This document shows positions 1 to 7,164 of a stretch of DNA of 23,205 nt, one piece after another; the stretch's first letter is position 1, and each line of letters opens with the position of its first letter. The stretch covers positions 1 through 23,205 of the IMG/VR virus record IMGVR_UViG_3300020468_000732; one strand, given 5' to 3'. The notes under the pieces were generated by a model. The model saw only the letters and a program-made list of their open reading frames with translations, was not told the origin of the DNA and ran no database searches. The DNA comes from a virus. Made by a program: the position numbers and the translations under genes.

Positions 1-1
1 C

Positions 2-1765
2 AAAGCAACGTCCAATATATGCACTGCTCAAGCACTCCTCGCAAATATGGCAGGTTTTTACGCTGCTTACCACGGTTCGGAAGGTCTGAAAAGAATAGCA
101 ACCAGAGTATTAAAATATAGGCAATCGCTATTAACAGCATTGAAATGGATTGGAATAGAGGTTGATGAGTCTGAAGGATTTGATACTGTTAGATTTAAAA
201 GTTTCCTTGCTTTAGAAGGATTCAATGTTAGATACGAAGACGGTTGGACATTGATAACCTTAGATGAGTGTACCACAGAAGATGAATTAAAGCAACTTAT
301 TTGGTCTCAACAAGATATGGTTAATAGGTTTGATACTATTGAACATGTCCTAGATTCAGTAGGGGATTATAAATGGTTTTCTATTCCAGAAAGAAAAAAA
401 CCTTGGTTGACTCAAGAAGTATTTAATAAGTATCGTAGTGAGACTGATATGATGAGATACATTTATGAGTTATCATCTAAAGATTTTTCATTAGTAAATG
501 GTATGATGCCACTCGGTAGTTGTACTATGAAACTAAATGCAGCAGCAGAACTAATGCCTGTATCATGGGAAGGTATTAATAACATACATCCATTCGCACC
601 ACCATCTCAAACTCTGGGATATCAAAAAATTATGGATGATTTAAAAGAATGGTTATGTAATATTACAGGGTTTGATTCTATATCATTACAACCTAACGCA
701 GGGTCACAGGGTGAGTATGCAGGATTGTTAGCAATCAAAGAATACCATATGAGTATAGGTGAGAACAAAAGAAAGGTATGTCTCATACCAGAGTCAGCAC
801 ATGGAACTAATGGTGCATCAGCAGTGATGGCAGGTATGAATGTAGTTACTATTAAATGTGATGATAATGGCAACATTGATATGGCAGACCTAGAGGTAAA
901 GGCAACCATGAATATATTTGAGTTGTCATGTTGTATGGTTACATACCCATCTACTCATGGTGTATTTGAATCTACCATAAAAGATATCTGTAGGATAGTT
1001 CATGAGTGTGGTGGTCAGGTATATCTAGATGGTGCAAATATGAATGCACAGGTAGGACTAGCAAAACCAGGTGAGTTTGGTGCTGATGTAATGCATCTAA
1101 ATTTACATAAGACATTCTGTATTCCTCATGGAGGTGGTGGTCCTGGTGTAGGTCCTATAGGTGTAGCAAAACATCTGACTCCTTACGTAGAACAAAAAGT
1201 ATCAGCAGCACCTCAAGGTAGTGCATCTATCTTACCTATTAGTTGGATGTATATAAGGATGATGGGTGGAGATGGTTTAAGACATGCCACAGAGGTAGCA
1301 TTATTAAATGCAAACTGGTTAGCACATAAGATTGATAGTTCATTTAAAGTACTATACAAAGGAAATAATAATAGGGTAGCACATGAGTGTATCTTTGACT
1401 GTCGTAACTTACCAGTAACAGCAGAGGATATTGCTAAGAGACTTATGGATTATGGTTTCCATGCACCTACACTATCATGGCCAGTTCTAGGAACTATGAT
1501 GGTAGAACCTACAGAGTCGGAGTCACTCGATGAGTTACAAAGATTTGTATATGCTATGGACAAAATTAAAGAAGAGATCTATACTGTTCCTGATATAGTA
1601 AAGAATGCTCCACATACAGAATCAGAAGTCTGTGGTCAATGGACACACGCATACACAAGAGAAGAAGCATGTTTCCCTAATAAACCAAAGAAGAAATTCT
1701 GGGCAGCAGTAAGCCGTATTGATAACGTGTACGGTGATCGTAATCTGGTTTGTGCATGCTCGTAG
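2..1765 (+). CDS. gcvP: Glycine dehydrogenase (decarboxylating), P-protein, 3' part
   Basis: P-protein of the glycine cleavage system: with PLP it decarboxylates glycine and passes the aminomethyl group to lipoyl-H-protein, feeding C1 units to folate. The frame is open from base 2, and the residues before the first ATG (47) still match the family (ATSNICTAQALLANMAGFY), so the gene starts upstream and Met47 is internal. About 587 residues are visible; whole P-proteins are about 950. The PLP-lysine signature LHKTFCIPHGGGGPG is intact, with the lysine codon at 1109-1111, and the C-terminal domain runs to a normal stop, so the visible part looks functional. H-, T- and L-proteins are not in the window and would come from the host or from elsewhere in the phage. 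Family assignment is very secure; that it acts as an auxiliary metabolic gene is inference. Confidence 0.95.
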   Translation, partial: KATSNICTAQALLANMAGFYAAYHGSEGLKRIATRVLKYRQSLLTALKWIGIEVDESEGFDTVRFKSFLALEGFNVRYEDGWTLITLDECTTEDELKQLIWSQQDMVNRFDTIEHVLDSVGDYKWFSIPERKKPWLTQEVFNKYRSETDMMRYIYELSSKDFSLVNGMMPLGSCTMKLNAAAELMPVSWEGINNIHPFAPPSQTLGYQKIMDDLKEWLCNITGFDSISLQPNAGSQGEYAGLLAIKEYHMSIGENKRKVCLIPESAHGTNGASAVMAGMNVVTIKCDDNGNIDMADLEVKATMNIFELSCCMVTYPSTHGVFESTIKDICRIVHECGGQVYLDGANMNAQVGLAKPGEFGADVMHLNLHKTFCIPHGGGGPGVGPIGVAKHLTPYVEQKVSAAPQGSASILPISWMYIRMMGGDGLRHATEVALLNANWLAHKIDSSFKVLYKGNNNRVAHECIFDCRNLPVTAEDIAKRLMDYGFHAPTLSWPVLGTMMVEPTESESLDELQRFVYAMDKIKEEIYTVPDIVKNAPHTESEVCGQWTHAYTREEACFPNKPKKKFWAAVSRIDNVYGDRNLVCACS

Positions 1766-1789
1766 ACAGTTTACAAAGTGTCCACTATG

Positions 1790-1819
1790 TTGCACATCAG
1801 CATATAGACTTGCTATAAT
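1790..1819 (+). promoter_or_regulatory. Sigma70-type promoter before the CobT-like gene
   Basis: TTGCAC (1790-1795), an 18-base spacer and TATAAT (1814-1819), ending 23 bases before the ATG. No Shine-Dalgarno sequence lies before the start. The whole arrangement, including an ATAAGACA element and ACATGAC at the start codon, recurs before cobS, which suggests early, host-sigma-type transcription of both genes. Confidence 0.7.
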
Positions 1820-1842
1820 AATTACATAAGACACGAAAGCAC

Positions 1843-4008
1843 ATGACAGACATCAATCAAGAAGTTAAAGGAACACTCGCTAGATTACTAGCAACAGAGA
1901 ATCTAACAGTTGAGCATCGCAAAGTGTCTACAGCATTCTTTGATGTTGAGAAAAGACTTCTTTGCTTACCTATCTGGAAGACTGCTTCTAACACAGTGTA
2001 TGACCTTCTAGTAGGTCACGAAGTAGGTCATGCTCTATACACACCAAACGCTAGACCTGAAGGTGTTAACAAGTCTTTCCTTAATGTTTTAGAAGATGTA
2101 AGAATAGAGAAGTTAATGAGACAAACATATCCAGGTCTTAAGAAAACTTTCTTTGCAGGTTATGCTGAGTTATGGAGAGATGATTTCTTTGGTGTTGCAA
2201 ACGATGATGTAAACGAGATTGCTTTTATTGATCGTATCAACCTATTCTACAAAGGATGTTATGACATGGAGTTCACTGCAGAAGAGCAAGTATATGTAGA
2301 TCGTGCAGGTGCAACAAAAACTTTTGAAGAAGTTATTGAGTTAGCAAAAGAATTATATGATCTAATGGAAGAGAAGGAGCAAGAGAAACTAGAACAGTTA
2401 GGACAACAGCAAAGTCTAGATTTAGATTTAGATATGTTTGATGATGAGAGAGAGTTAACTCCAACTAATGAAGAGACTAATAATGAGTCAGAAAATGCTA
2501 AATCTAATGCTCCAAAGACTGCTCAAGAACTTAGTGATGAGATTGATGAGAAACTAGAACAACTAATAAATGGACAACATGGTTCGGAGACTGGTGATGT
2601 TAATGAGACAGAATCAATTACAGACAAAGCATTCCAAGAAGCATGTGAGCAACTAATTGATGAAGATGCTAAAGAGTGGGTTTACCTTGACTTACCTAAA
2701 ATAAACCTAGACAAGTACATCAAACCTGCTAAGGAAATCAAAGAACAACTATACTGGTGGTTCAACGGTAAAGCACATTCATCTGAAGAAGCACAAGACT
2801 GGCACAATGATCAACTTGATATTTCTTTCCGTAAGTATTTCACATTCAAAAAGTCTGCAAACAAGACTGTTAACTATCTTGTAAAACAGTTTGAAATGAA
2901 GAAGTCTGCAGAGAATTACAAGAGAGCAGCAACTGCAAAGACAGGTGTTATCGATACAAACTCTCTTCACAAATACAAGTTGACTGAAGATATCTTCAAG
3001 AAAATTACTGTTGTTCCAGATGGTAAGAATCATGGTCTTGTAATGTATCTTGACTGGTCTGGTTCTATGTCTTGGACTATCCTTGATACACTTAAGCAAG
3101 TTTACAATCTAGTTTGGTTCTGTAAGAAAGTAAACATACCATTCAGAGTTTACGGATTTGCAAGTGGTCACTATGGTAGATATGGTTATGGTCAGCACAT
3201 GCTTAATGACTGTATGGTTAATCCAAAAAGTAATACATTAGCAATCGGTGAAGACATTCAATTACTAGAGTTCTTATCTTCAAAACAAAGAACTAAAGAA
3301 CTAGAAGAGTCAATGAAGTACCTATTCCTTCAAGCAAATTCTTTCCACTGCAGTCAGTTACAGTATTTCCAACCTCTTGGATTAGGTGGAACTCCATTAG
3401 CAGAAGCGGTATATGCTGCACGTCAACTTGTTGATGATATGAAGAGAACAGAGAAAGTATCTAAAGTTAATGTTATATGCTTAACTGATGGTGAATCTCA
3501 ACCAATGAGTTATGTTTCAAAATCAGAGTATGAGCACAATTATGGTGAACTAACTCTTAAGTGTTTAGCATCTCAGTATGGTAAAGTGTTCTTCTTACGT
3601 GACAGAGAGACTGGACATACAAAGAAAATCTCTAACACTTCATACAATACTACTGCTCAGATAGTAGGATTCCTTAGAGAGATTACAGATTACAACTGGG
3701 TAGGTATTCGTCTATGCAGTAAAGGTGATGCAAATCGTATGTTCAGAGAGTATGCTCTTGACAACTATGATAAACTAGATAAGCAATGGAGAAAAGAGCG
3801 TTTCGCATCTATCAAAAATAACTGTGGATTTACTGAAGCATTCTTTATGCCAGATAGAGGTAACGGTGAAGATGCCCAAGAGATAGAAGTAAAACAAAAG
3901 GGCGAAGTTGCTACTAGAGGTGAACTACAACGTGCATTCAAAAAGCACATGGGTTCTAAGATGGCAAACAAAACTGTTCTAAACAGATTCATAGATCAAA
4001 TAGCATGA
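1843..4008 (+). CDS. cobT: CobT-like VWA-domain protein with HExxH motif
   Basis: 721-residue protein with a C-terminal von Willebrand A domain. The MIDAS metal site is visible as DWSGSMS (D404, S406, S408), with T517 in GGTPLAEAV and D549 in CLTDGES. The N-terminus has HEVGH (residues 59-63) followed by NVLEDVRIE with E84, an arrangement like the zinc ligands of gluzincin metallopeptidases. A highly acidic, low-complexity linker spans about 175-260. In bacteria CobT pairs with CobS (AAA+) and CobN for cobalt insertion into the corrin ring, but no CobN is here. A MoxR/VWA-type chaperone or protease pair with the phage CobS at 5765 is at least as likely. It has its own promoter and overlaps pebS by ATGA, so the two are probably translationally coupled. 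Family is secure; function is open. Confidence 0.85.
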   Translation: MTDINQEVKGTLARLLATENLTVEHRKVSTAFFDVEKRLLCLPIWKTASNTVYDLLVGHEVGHALYTPNARPEGVNKSFLNVLEDVRIEKLMRQTYPGLKKTFFAGYAELWRDDFFGVANDDVNEIAFIDRINLFYKGCYDMEFTAEEQVYVDRAGATKTFEEVIELAKELYDLMEEKEQEKLEQLGQQQSLDLDLDMFDDERELTPTNEETNNESENAKSNAPKTAQELSDEIDEKLEQLINGQHGSETGDVNETESITDKAFQEACEQLIDEDAKEWVYLDLPKINLDKYIKPAKEIKEQLYWWFNGKAHSSEEAQDWHNDQLDISFRKYFTFKKSANKTVNYLVKQFEMKKSAENYKRAATAKTGVIDTNSLHKYKLTEDIFKKITVVPDGKNHGLVMYLDWSGSMSWTILDTLKQVYNLVWFCKKVNIPFRVYGFASGHYGRYGYGQHMLNDCMVNPKSNTLAIGEDIQLLEFLSSKQRTKELEESMKYLFLQANSFHCSQLQYFQPLGLGGTPLAEAVYAARQLVDDMKRTEKVSKVNVICLTDGESQPMSYVSKSEYEHNYGELTLKCLASQYGKVFFLRDRETGHTKKISNTSYNTTAQIVGFLREITDYNWVGIRLCSKGDANRMFREYALDNYDKLDKQWRKERFASIKNNCGFTEAFFMPDRGNGEDAQEIEVKQKGEVATRGELQRAFKKHMGSKMANKTVLNRFIDQIA

Positions 4009-4628
4009 ACCTTTGGAAAAATTATCAGGAAGCAGTCTTCGAGACGTTTCCTGATTTAACATTTGAAAAACAACATGTCCACTGGATTAATAAACGAGGG
4101 GTAAACCTTACTGCTGATATGTACAGTGGAAAACATTTTATTAAATCTAGACACGTTGATATATGGGATGAGAAAATAAACATCCATAACAATGTGATCT
4201 ATCCTAAGACTGGACATAACCTACCATGTTTCGGTATGGACTTGATGGGATTCTTTGAGAAGAAAGTTATAATAGTATTTGACTTCCAACATCCTGTAGA
4301 AAAATTCCTGTTTTCACATCCTGATTTACCTAAAGCAGAAGGAACTTATAGATTTTTTGAACCAGGTAATCATTTTTCTGAAAACATTTATGTAAAGTAT
4401 TGCACTATGAGTGAGGTGGATGATCATCTACCTATGTTTAAAAAATATCTATCTGTATATAAAGATATGTTAGATGAAGCACAACCTACTGGGGAAGATA
4501 CTAGTTTGTATAATGACTTTGATAAGTATATGATTAAACTAGATCCTATCTCAGGTTATCTATCTAACAGTTTTGGTAAAGAAGAATCAGAGAAATTAAT
4601 TAAGGAGTTCTTTTTTAGTTATGCATAA
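4005..4628 (+). CDS. pebS: Ferredoxin-dependent bilin reductase, PebS type
   Basis: 207-residue HY2-family bilin reductase, very like the phage phycoerythrobilin synthase PebS. PebS reduces biliverdin IXa by four electrons, through 15,16-dihydrobiliverdin, to phycoerythrobilin, using reduced ferredoxin. Both catalytic aspartates of the PebS/PebB group appear to be present: D79 in CFGMDLM and D180 in KLDPISGY. Other family stretches are VIIVFDFQHP (88-97) and the tail EFFFSYA. It starts at an ATGA overlap with cobT and overlaps pcyA by 8 bases, so the three genes form one translationally linked unit. The N-terminus is shorter than my recollection of PebS from phage P-SSM2 but the core is complete. 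A PebA- or PebB-like two-electron activity cannot be excluded by sequence alone. No heme oxygenase gene is visible nearby. Confidence 0.88.
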   Translation: MNLWKNYQEAVFETFPDLTFEKQHVHWINKRGVNLTADMYSGKHFIKSRHVDIWDEKINIHNNVIYPKTGHNLPCFGMDLMGFFEKKVIIVFDFQHPVEKFLFSHPDLPKAEGTYRFFEPGNHFSENIYVKYCTMSEVDDHLPMFKKYLSVYKDMLDEAQPTGEDTSLYNDFDKYMIKLDPISGYLSNSFGKEESEKLIKEFFFSYA

Positions 4629-5331
4629 TTTAAACCAAGACGTAGCAGTATTATTAGCATATTGTATGCAGGACTTTGAGGGTGTTAAACCATTAGAGTG
4701 TCCTATGCCCGAAGTAAAAAAGGATGATCTTAAGATTAGGAATACAATGTATAGTACTCCTAAACTTAGAAAGATACATTTAGAATTAGCAGAATTAAAA
4801 GCATTAAAAATATTGCATTGTGTATTCTTTCCTGACCCTCATTATAATTTACCTATCTTTGGATGTGATATTGTTGCTACAGATAAAACAGTTACTGCTG
4901 CCATAGTTGATGTGTCACCTGTAAAAGGATTTGATGACTGGGAAAAGATTAGAGAGATTAGTAATGCTTTTGAGTTTAGTGAAACTAGACATATACCTGC
5001 ATGGGGTGATGATGTATTTTCTCCTTATGCTAAGTTTATGCGTTTAAGTAAAGAGAAAGACATATCAAACTTCTATGTTCTTTTAATAAACTATCTAAAA
5101 GTATATTGTGATATGGTAGATAAAGTTGAAAAGGATGACAACTGGATCATGACTATGCTAAGATATGATGACCAGATAAATTATTGCAAGCAACAAAAAA
5201 AGAATGACAAAACACGTGGCATTCTTGAAAATTTATTTGATAAGGACTGGGCAACTAATTACATAGATAATGTATTATTTGACCTTCCTAGGATTAGTGA
5301 TGTTCCATTCCCCAAAAGGGAAGATGTTTAG
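4621..5331 (+). CDS. pcyA: Phycocyanobilin:ferredoxin oxidoreductase (PcyA type)
   Basis: 236-residue bilin reductase of the PcyA branch, which reduces biliverdin IXa to phycocyanobilin by four electrons. The residues known as catalytic in Synechocystis PcyA are all matched: H53 and E55 in IHLELA (H74/E76), H66 in ILHCVFFPDP (H88) and D83 in IFGCDIV (D105). The C-terminal family stretch NDKTRGILENLF and VLFDLP are also clear. Length is close to the cyanobacterial enzyme. It follows pebS with an 8-base overlap. Its 3' end is overlapped by a small reverse-strand gene. Phage PcyA proteins are known; whether this one makes phycocyanobilin or stops at an intermediate needs an assay. Confidence 0.92.
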   Translation: MHNLNQDVAVLLAYCMQDFEGVKPLECPMPEVKKDDLKIRNTMYSTPKLRKIHLELAELKALKILHCVFFPDPHYNLPIFGCDIVATDKTVTAAIVDVSPVKGFDDWEKIREISNAFEFSETRHIPAWGDDVFSPYAKFMRLSKEKDISNFYVLLINYLKVYCDMVDKVEKDDNWIMTMLRYDDQINYCKQQKKNDKTRGILENLFDKDWATNYIDNVLFDLPRISDVPFPKREDV

Positions 5332-5457
5332 GTTGACCCACTTTGCATAATGTATGCCTCGATAACACAGGAGGGCAAAGACCCTATCTGGATTATGAAT
5401 TTCTGAATCGTACTCTGGAACTTCTGGTCGTTCCCAATTGATGTTAATGTGTAACAT
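5275..5457 (-). CDS. Small reverse-strand protein, unknown
   Basis: 60-residue protein with no recognised domain, reading MLHININWERPEVPEYDSEI at its start and ending in a basic NPRKVK. The case for a real gene is the start region: on the reverse strand a full AGGAGGT lies 8 bases before the ATG, one of the best ribosome sites in the window. An AATAAATA box, close to the T4-type late promoter, lies upstream (5480-5487). It faces pcyA and overlaps its last 57 bases. It therefore probably belongs to a different expression class from the early genes around it. No signal peptide or membrane segment is visible. Confidence 0.6.
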   Translation of the reverse strand: MLHININWERPEVPEYDSEIHNPDRVFALLCYRGIHYAKWVNLNIFPFGEWNITNPRKVK

Positions 5458-5474
5458 TTGTCTTTACCTCCTGT

Positions 5475-5490
5475 AACAATATTTATTGTT
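5475..5490. repeat. Inverted repeat in the divergent gap
   Basis: AACAATA-TT-TATTGTT, a 7-base perfect inverted repeat between the divergent starts at 5457 and 5529. It contains the candidate late promoter box. It could be an operator or simply AT-rich symmetry. Confidence 0.35.
5480..5487 (-). promoter_or_regulatory. Candidate late promoter for the small reverse gene
   Basis: Reverse strand reads AATAAATA, one base off the T4 late consensus TATAAATA and matching the NATAAATA motif described for cyanophage S-PM2. It lies about 23 bases before the start codon at 5457, which suits a late -10 element. The match is short and AT-rich, so chance is possible. Confidence 0.4.
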
Positions 5491-5528
5491 TGGAGATCCT
5501 CATAAAACAGTTAAACGCTATACAGTTT

Positions 5529-5693
5529 ATGAAAACTACTAAATGGTCTGCCTATATTCTATTACAGTCTAACCGATTGACTAAGGTAGAATTTACCTGC
5601 GAGTCTAATCTTAGACAGGATGCAGAGGAAAGATGTAAAGCAATATATGGTGCTACTGATATCAGACAGCTTAAAAGAGAGTGGACAATATAA
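5529..5693 (+). CDS. Small conserved-looking protein, unknown
   Basis: 54 residues from the ATG at 5529 (MKTTKWSAYILLQSNRLTKV), with a charged helix-like second half ending in QLKREWTI. A TTG at 5490 would extend it by 13 residues, but that extension overlaps the inverted repeat and has no ribosome site, so I prefer the ATG. There is no recognised domain. It lies alone between the reverse-strand gene and the cobS promoter, whose -35 box begins 18 bases after its stop. The balanced composition and steady alternation of hydrophobic and charged residues suggest a real protein. Confidence 0.55.
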   Translation: MKTTKWSAYILLQSNRLTKVEFTCESNLRQDAEERCKAIYGATDIRQLKREWTI

Positions 5694-5710
5694 TAAGTGT
5701 ACCATCTGGC

Positions 5711-5739
5711 TTGCACGTGATATAATTTGTGTGTATAAT
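5711..5739 (+). promoter_or_regulatory. Sigma70-type promoter before cobS
   Basis: TTGCAC (5711-5716), a 17-base spacer and TATAAT (5734-5739), ending 25 bases before the ATG. As before the CobT-like gene, there is no Shine-Dalgarno sequence, and the leader shares the ATAAGACA element and the ACATGAC start context. This is the clearest promoter in the window. Confidence 0.75.
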
Positions 5740-5764
5740 AAACGTATAAGACAAATACAAACAC

Positions 5765-6835
5765 ATGACTTTCAAAGCAATTTTCACAACAGACGATCTT
5801 CTATCATTTTTCGAGACAGGAGATATTGATACTAACCAAGTAAAATCATTTGCTGATAAGCACGGTGTTCAAATACAAAGTGTTACTAAGAGAATGAATA
5901 AGTTACCACAGTTCCAAAAACTTGGTCGTGGTCGTTGGAATCTTACAGCACAAGAGATTCATAAAGCATATGAAGCACCTTCTGCTCAACCTGCTGTAGA
6001 GGTATCATATGTTCCTGATAAAGATTCTTCTTTCGTTCAGTTCGGTAACTTCAATAGTCTCAAAAAGATTATATCATCTAGACTATTCTATCCTGCATTC
6101 ATTACAGGTCTATCAGGTAATGGTAAAACATTATCAGTAGAGCAAGCATGTGCTTCTCTAAATAGAGAACTCATCAGAGTAAACATCACCATCGAAACAG
6201 ATGAAGATGATCTTATCGGTGGATTCCGTTTGAATGATGGATCTACTGTATGGCACAACGGTCCTGTCATAGAAGCACTTGAGAGAGGTGCAGTACTTTT
6301 ACTAGACGAGATTGATCTAGCATCTAACAAGATCTTATGTTTACAATCTATCCTTGAAGGTAAGGGAGTATTCCTTAAGAAAATTGGAAGATTTGTAAAA
6401 CCTGCTGAAGGTTTCACAATTATAGCCACCGCTAATACAAAAGGTAAAGGTTCAGAGGATGGTAGATTCATCGGAACTAATGTTCTTAACGAAGCATTCC
6501 TTGAAAGATTCCCAATTACTTTCGAGCAAGACTATCCTGCTCAAGCAACTGAGACTAAGATACTTCTTAACCAAGGATGTCAAAAAGAATTTGCAGAGAA
6601 TCTTGTTAGATGGGCAAGTGTTATCCGTAAGACATTCTTTGACGGTGGAGTAGATGAAGTTATTACAACTCGTAGACTTGTCCACATTGTTCAAGCATTC
6701 AATATCTTCAATGATAAAATGACTGCTATCACTCACTGTGTTAATCGTTTCGATGACGATACTAAGCAATCTTTCTTAGACTTATACACTAAGGTTGACG
6801 CAGGAGAAGATACAGAGTATAATGAAGGGGAATAA
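5765..6835 (+). CDS. cobS: CobS-like MoxR-family AAA+ ATPase
   Basis: 356-residue AAA+ ATPase. Walker A is GLSGNGKT (115-122), Walker B is AVLLLDEIDLA with D181/E182, followed by a sensor stretch IIATANTKGKGS and an arginine-finger region FLERFPITF. The first 70 residues hold a small helix-turn-helix-like domain of unknown role. The protein is widespread in T4-like cyanophages and named after cobaltochelatase subunit CobS, but it is equally a MoxR-type remodelling ATPase. The partner is probably the VWA protein at 1843, since such ATPases act with VWA proteins and the two genes share promoter and leader. It has its own promoter, and the stop codon lies in a predicted hairpin. Confidence 0.9.
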   Translation: MTFKAIFTTDDLLSFFETGDIDTNQVKSFADKHGVQIQSVTKRMNKLPQFQKLGRGRWNLTAQEIHKAYEAPSAQPAVEVSYVPDKDSSFVQFGNFNSLKKIISSRLFYPAFITGLSGNGKTLSVEQACASLNRELIRVNITIETDEDDLIGGFRLNDGSTVWHNGPVIEALERGAVLLLDEIDLASNKILCLQSILEGKGVFLKKIGRFVKPAEGFTIIATANTKGKGSEDGRFIGTNVLNEAFLERFPITFEQDYPAQATETKILLNQGCQKEFAENLVRWASVIRKTFFDGGVDEVITTRRLVHIVQAFNIFNDKMTAITHCVNRFDDDTKQSFLDLYTKVDAGEDTEYNEGE

Positions 6836-6845
6836 TAACCCCCTT
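6825..6845 (+). other. Hairpin across the cobS stop codon
   Basis: AAGGGG (6825-6830) can pair with CCCCTT (6840-6845) around a 9-base loop that contains the cobS TAA. It ends 4 bases before the next start codon at 6850 and is not followed by a T-run, so it is not a typical terminator. It may affect translation of the next gene, which has no Shine-Dalgarno site. Confidence 0.4.
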
Positions 6846-6849
6846 TATT

Positions 6850-7164
6850 ATGAGGAAATACAATGAGGATGATTATCTCAAAGAGATATCTGAATACATT
6901 GCAAATACATACCGAGGTCATTATTCTGTAGGAAACGTACAGACTCTTGACCTCATTGACTCTGTTGGGGATGCTGAAGCATTCTGTAGGAGTAACGTCC
7001 TTAAGTATGCATCACGTTACGACAGAAAAGGAACAGCAAGAAAGGACATTCTAAAGATTATCCATTATGGATTACTTCTTTTACACTTTAGTGATAAAGC
7101 AGAAAGAGCTAACCAAAACATAGCAGATACACCAACTGCATTCTCAGTAGATTACGACAAATGA
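6850..7164 (+). CDS. DUF3310-like phage protein
   Basis: 104-residue protein. The stretch GDAEAFCRSNVLKYASRYDR followed by a lysine- and isoleucine-rich helix (KDILKIIHYGLLLL) resembles the DUF3310 family of small phage proteins, in which a Glu-Phe/Cys-Asn-Lys-Tyr pattern precedes a helix. T7 gp1.7, a nucleotide kinase, has been linked to this family, but no kinase motif is visible here, so no activity is claimed. The ATG at 6850 is the only usable start; the ATG at 6863 is out of frame and stops quickly. It overlaps gp45 by ATGA, joining it to the replication operon. Confidence 0.65.
   Translation: MRKYNEDDYLKEISEYIANTYRGHYSVGNVQTLDLIDSVGDAEAFCRSNVLKYASRYDRKGTARKDILKIIHYGLLLLHFSDKAERANQNIADTPTAFSVDYDK

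Noticed and set aside
1766-1842. Possible tRNA in the gap after gcvP.
   Set aside because: No acceptor stem or T-loop pattern; the gap is explained by a promoter and leader. No tRNA was seen in any other gap either.
5311-5325. TTCCC-CAAAA-GGGAA near the end of pcyA as a terminator.
   Set aside because: The stem is only five pairs, lies in coding sequence and has no T-run on either strand.
1843-6835. Calling cobT and cobS a true cobaltochelatase for vitamin B12.
   Set aside because: No CobN subunit is present, the CobT-like protein has an HExxH site, and MoxR/VWA pairs do many other tasks. Names are kept only as family labels.
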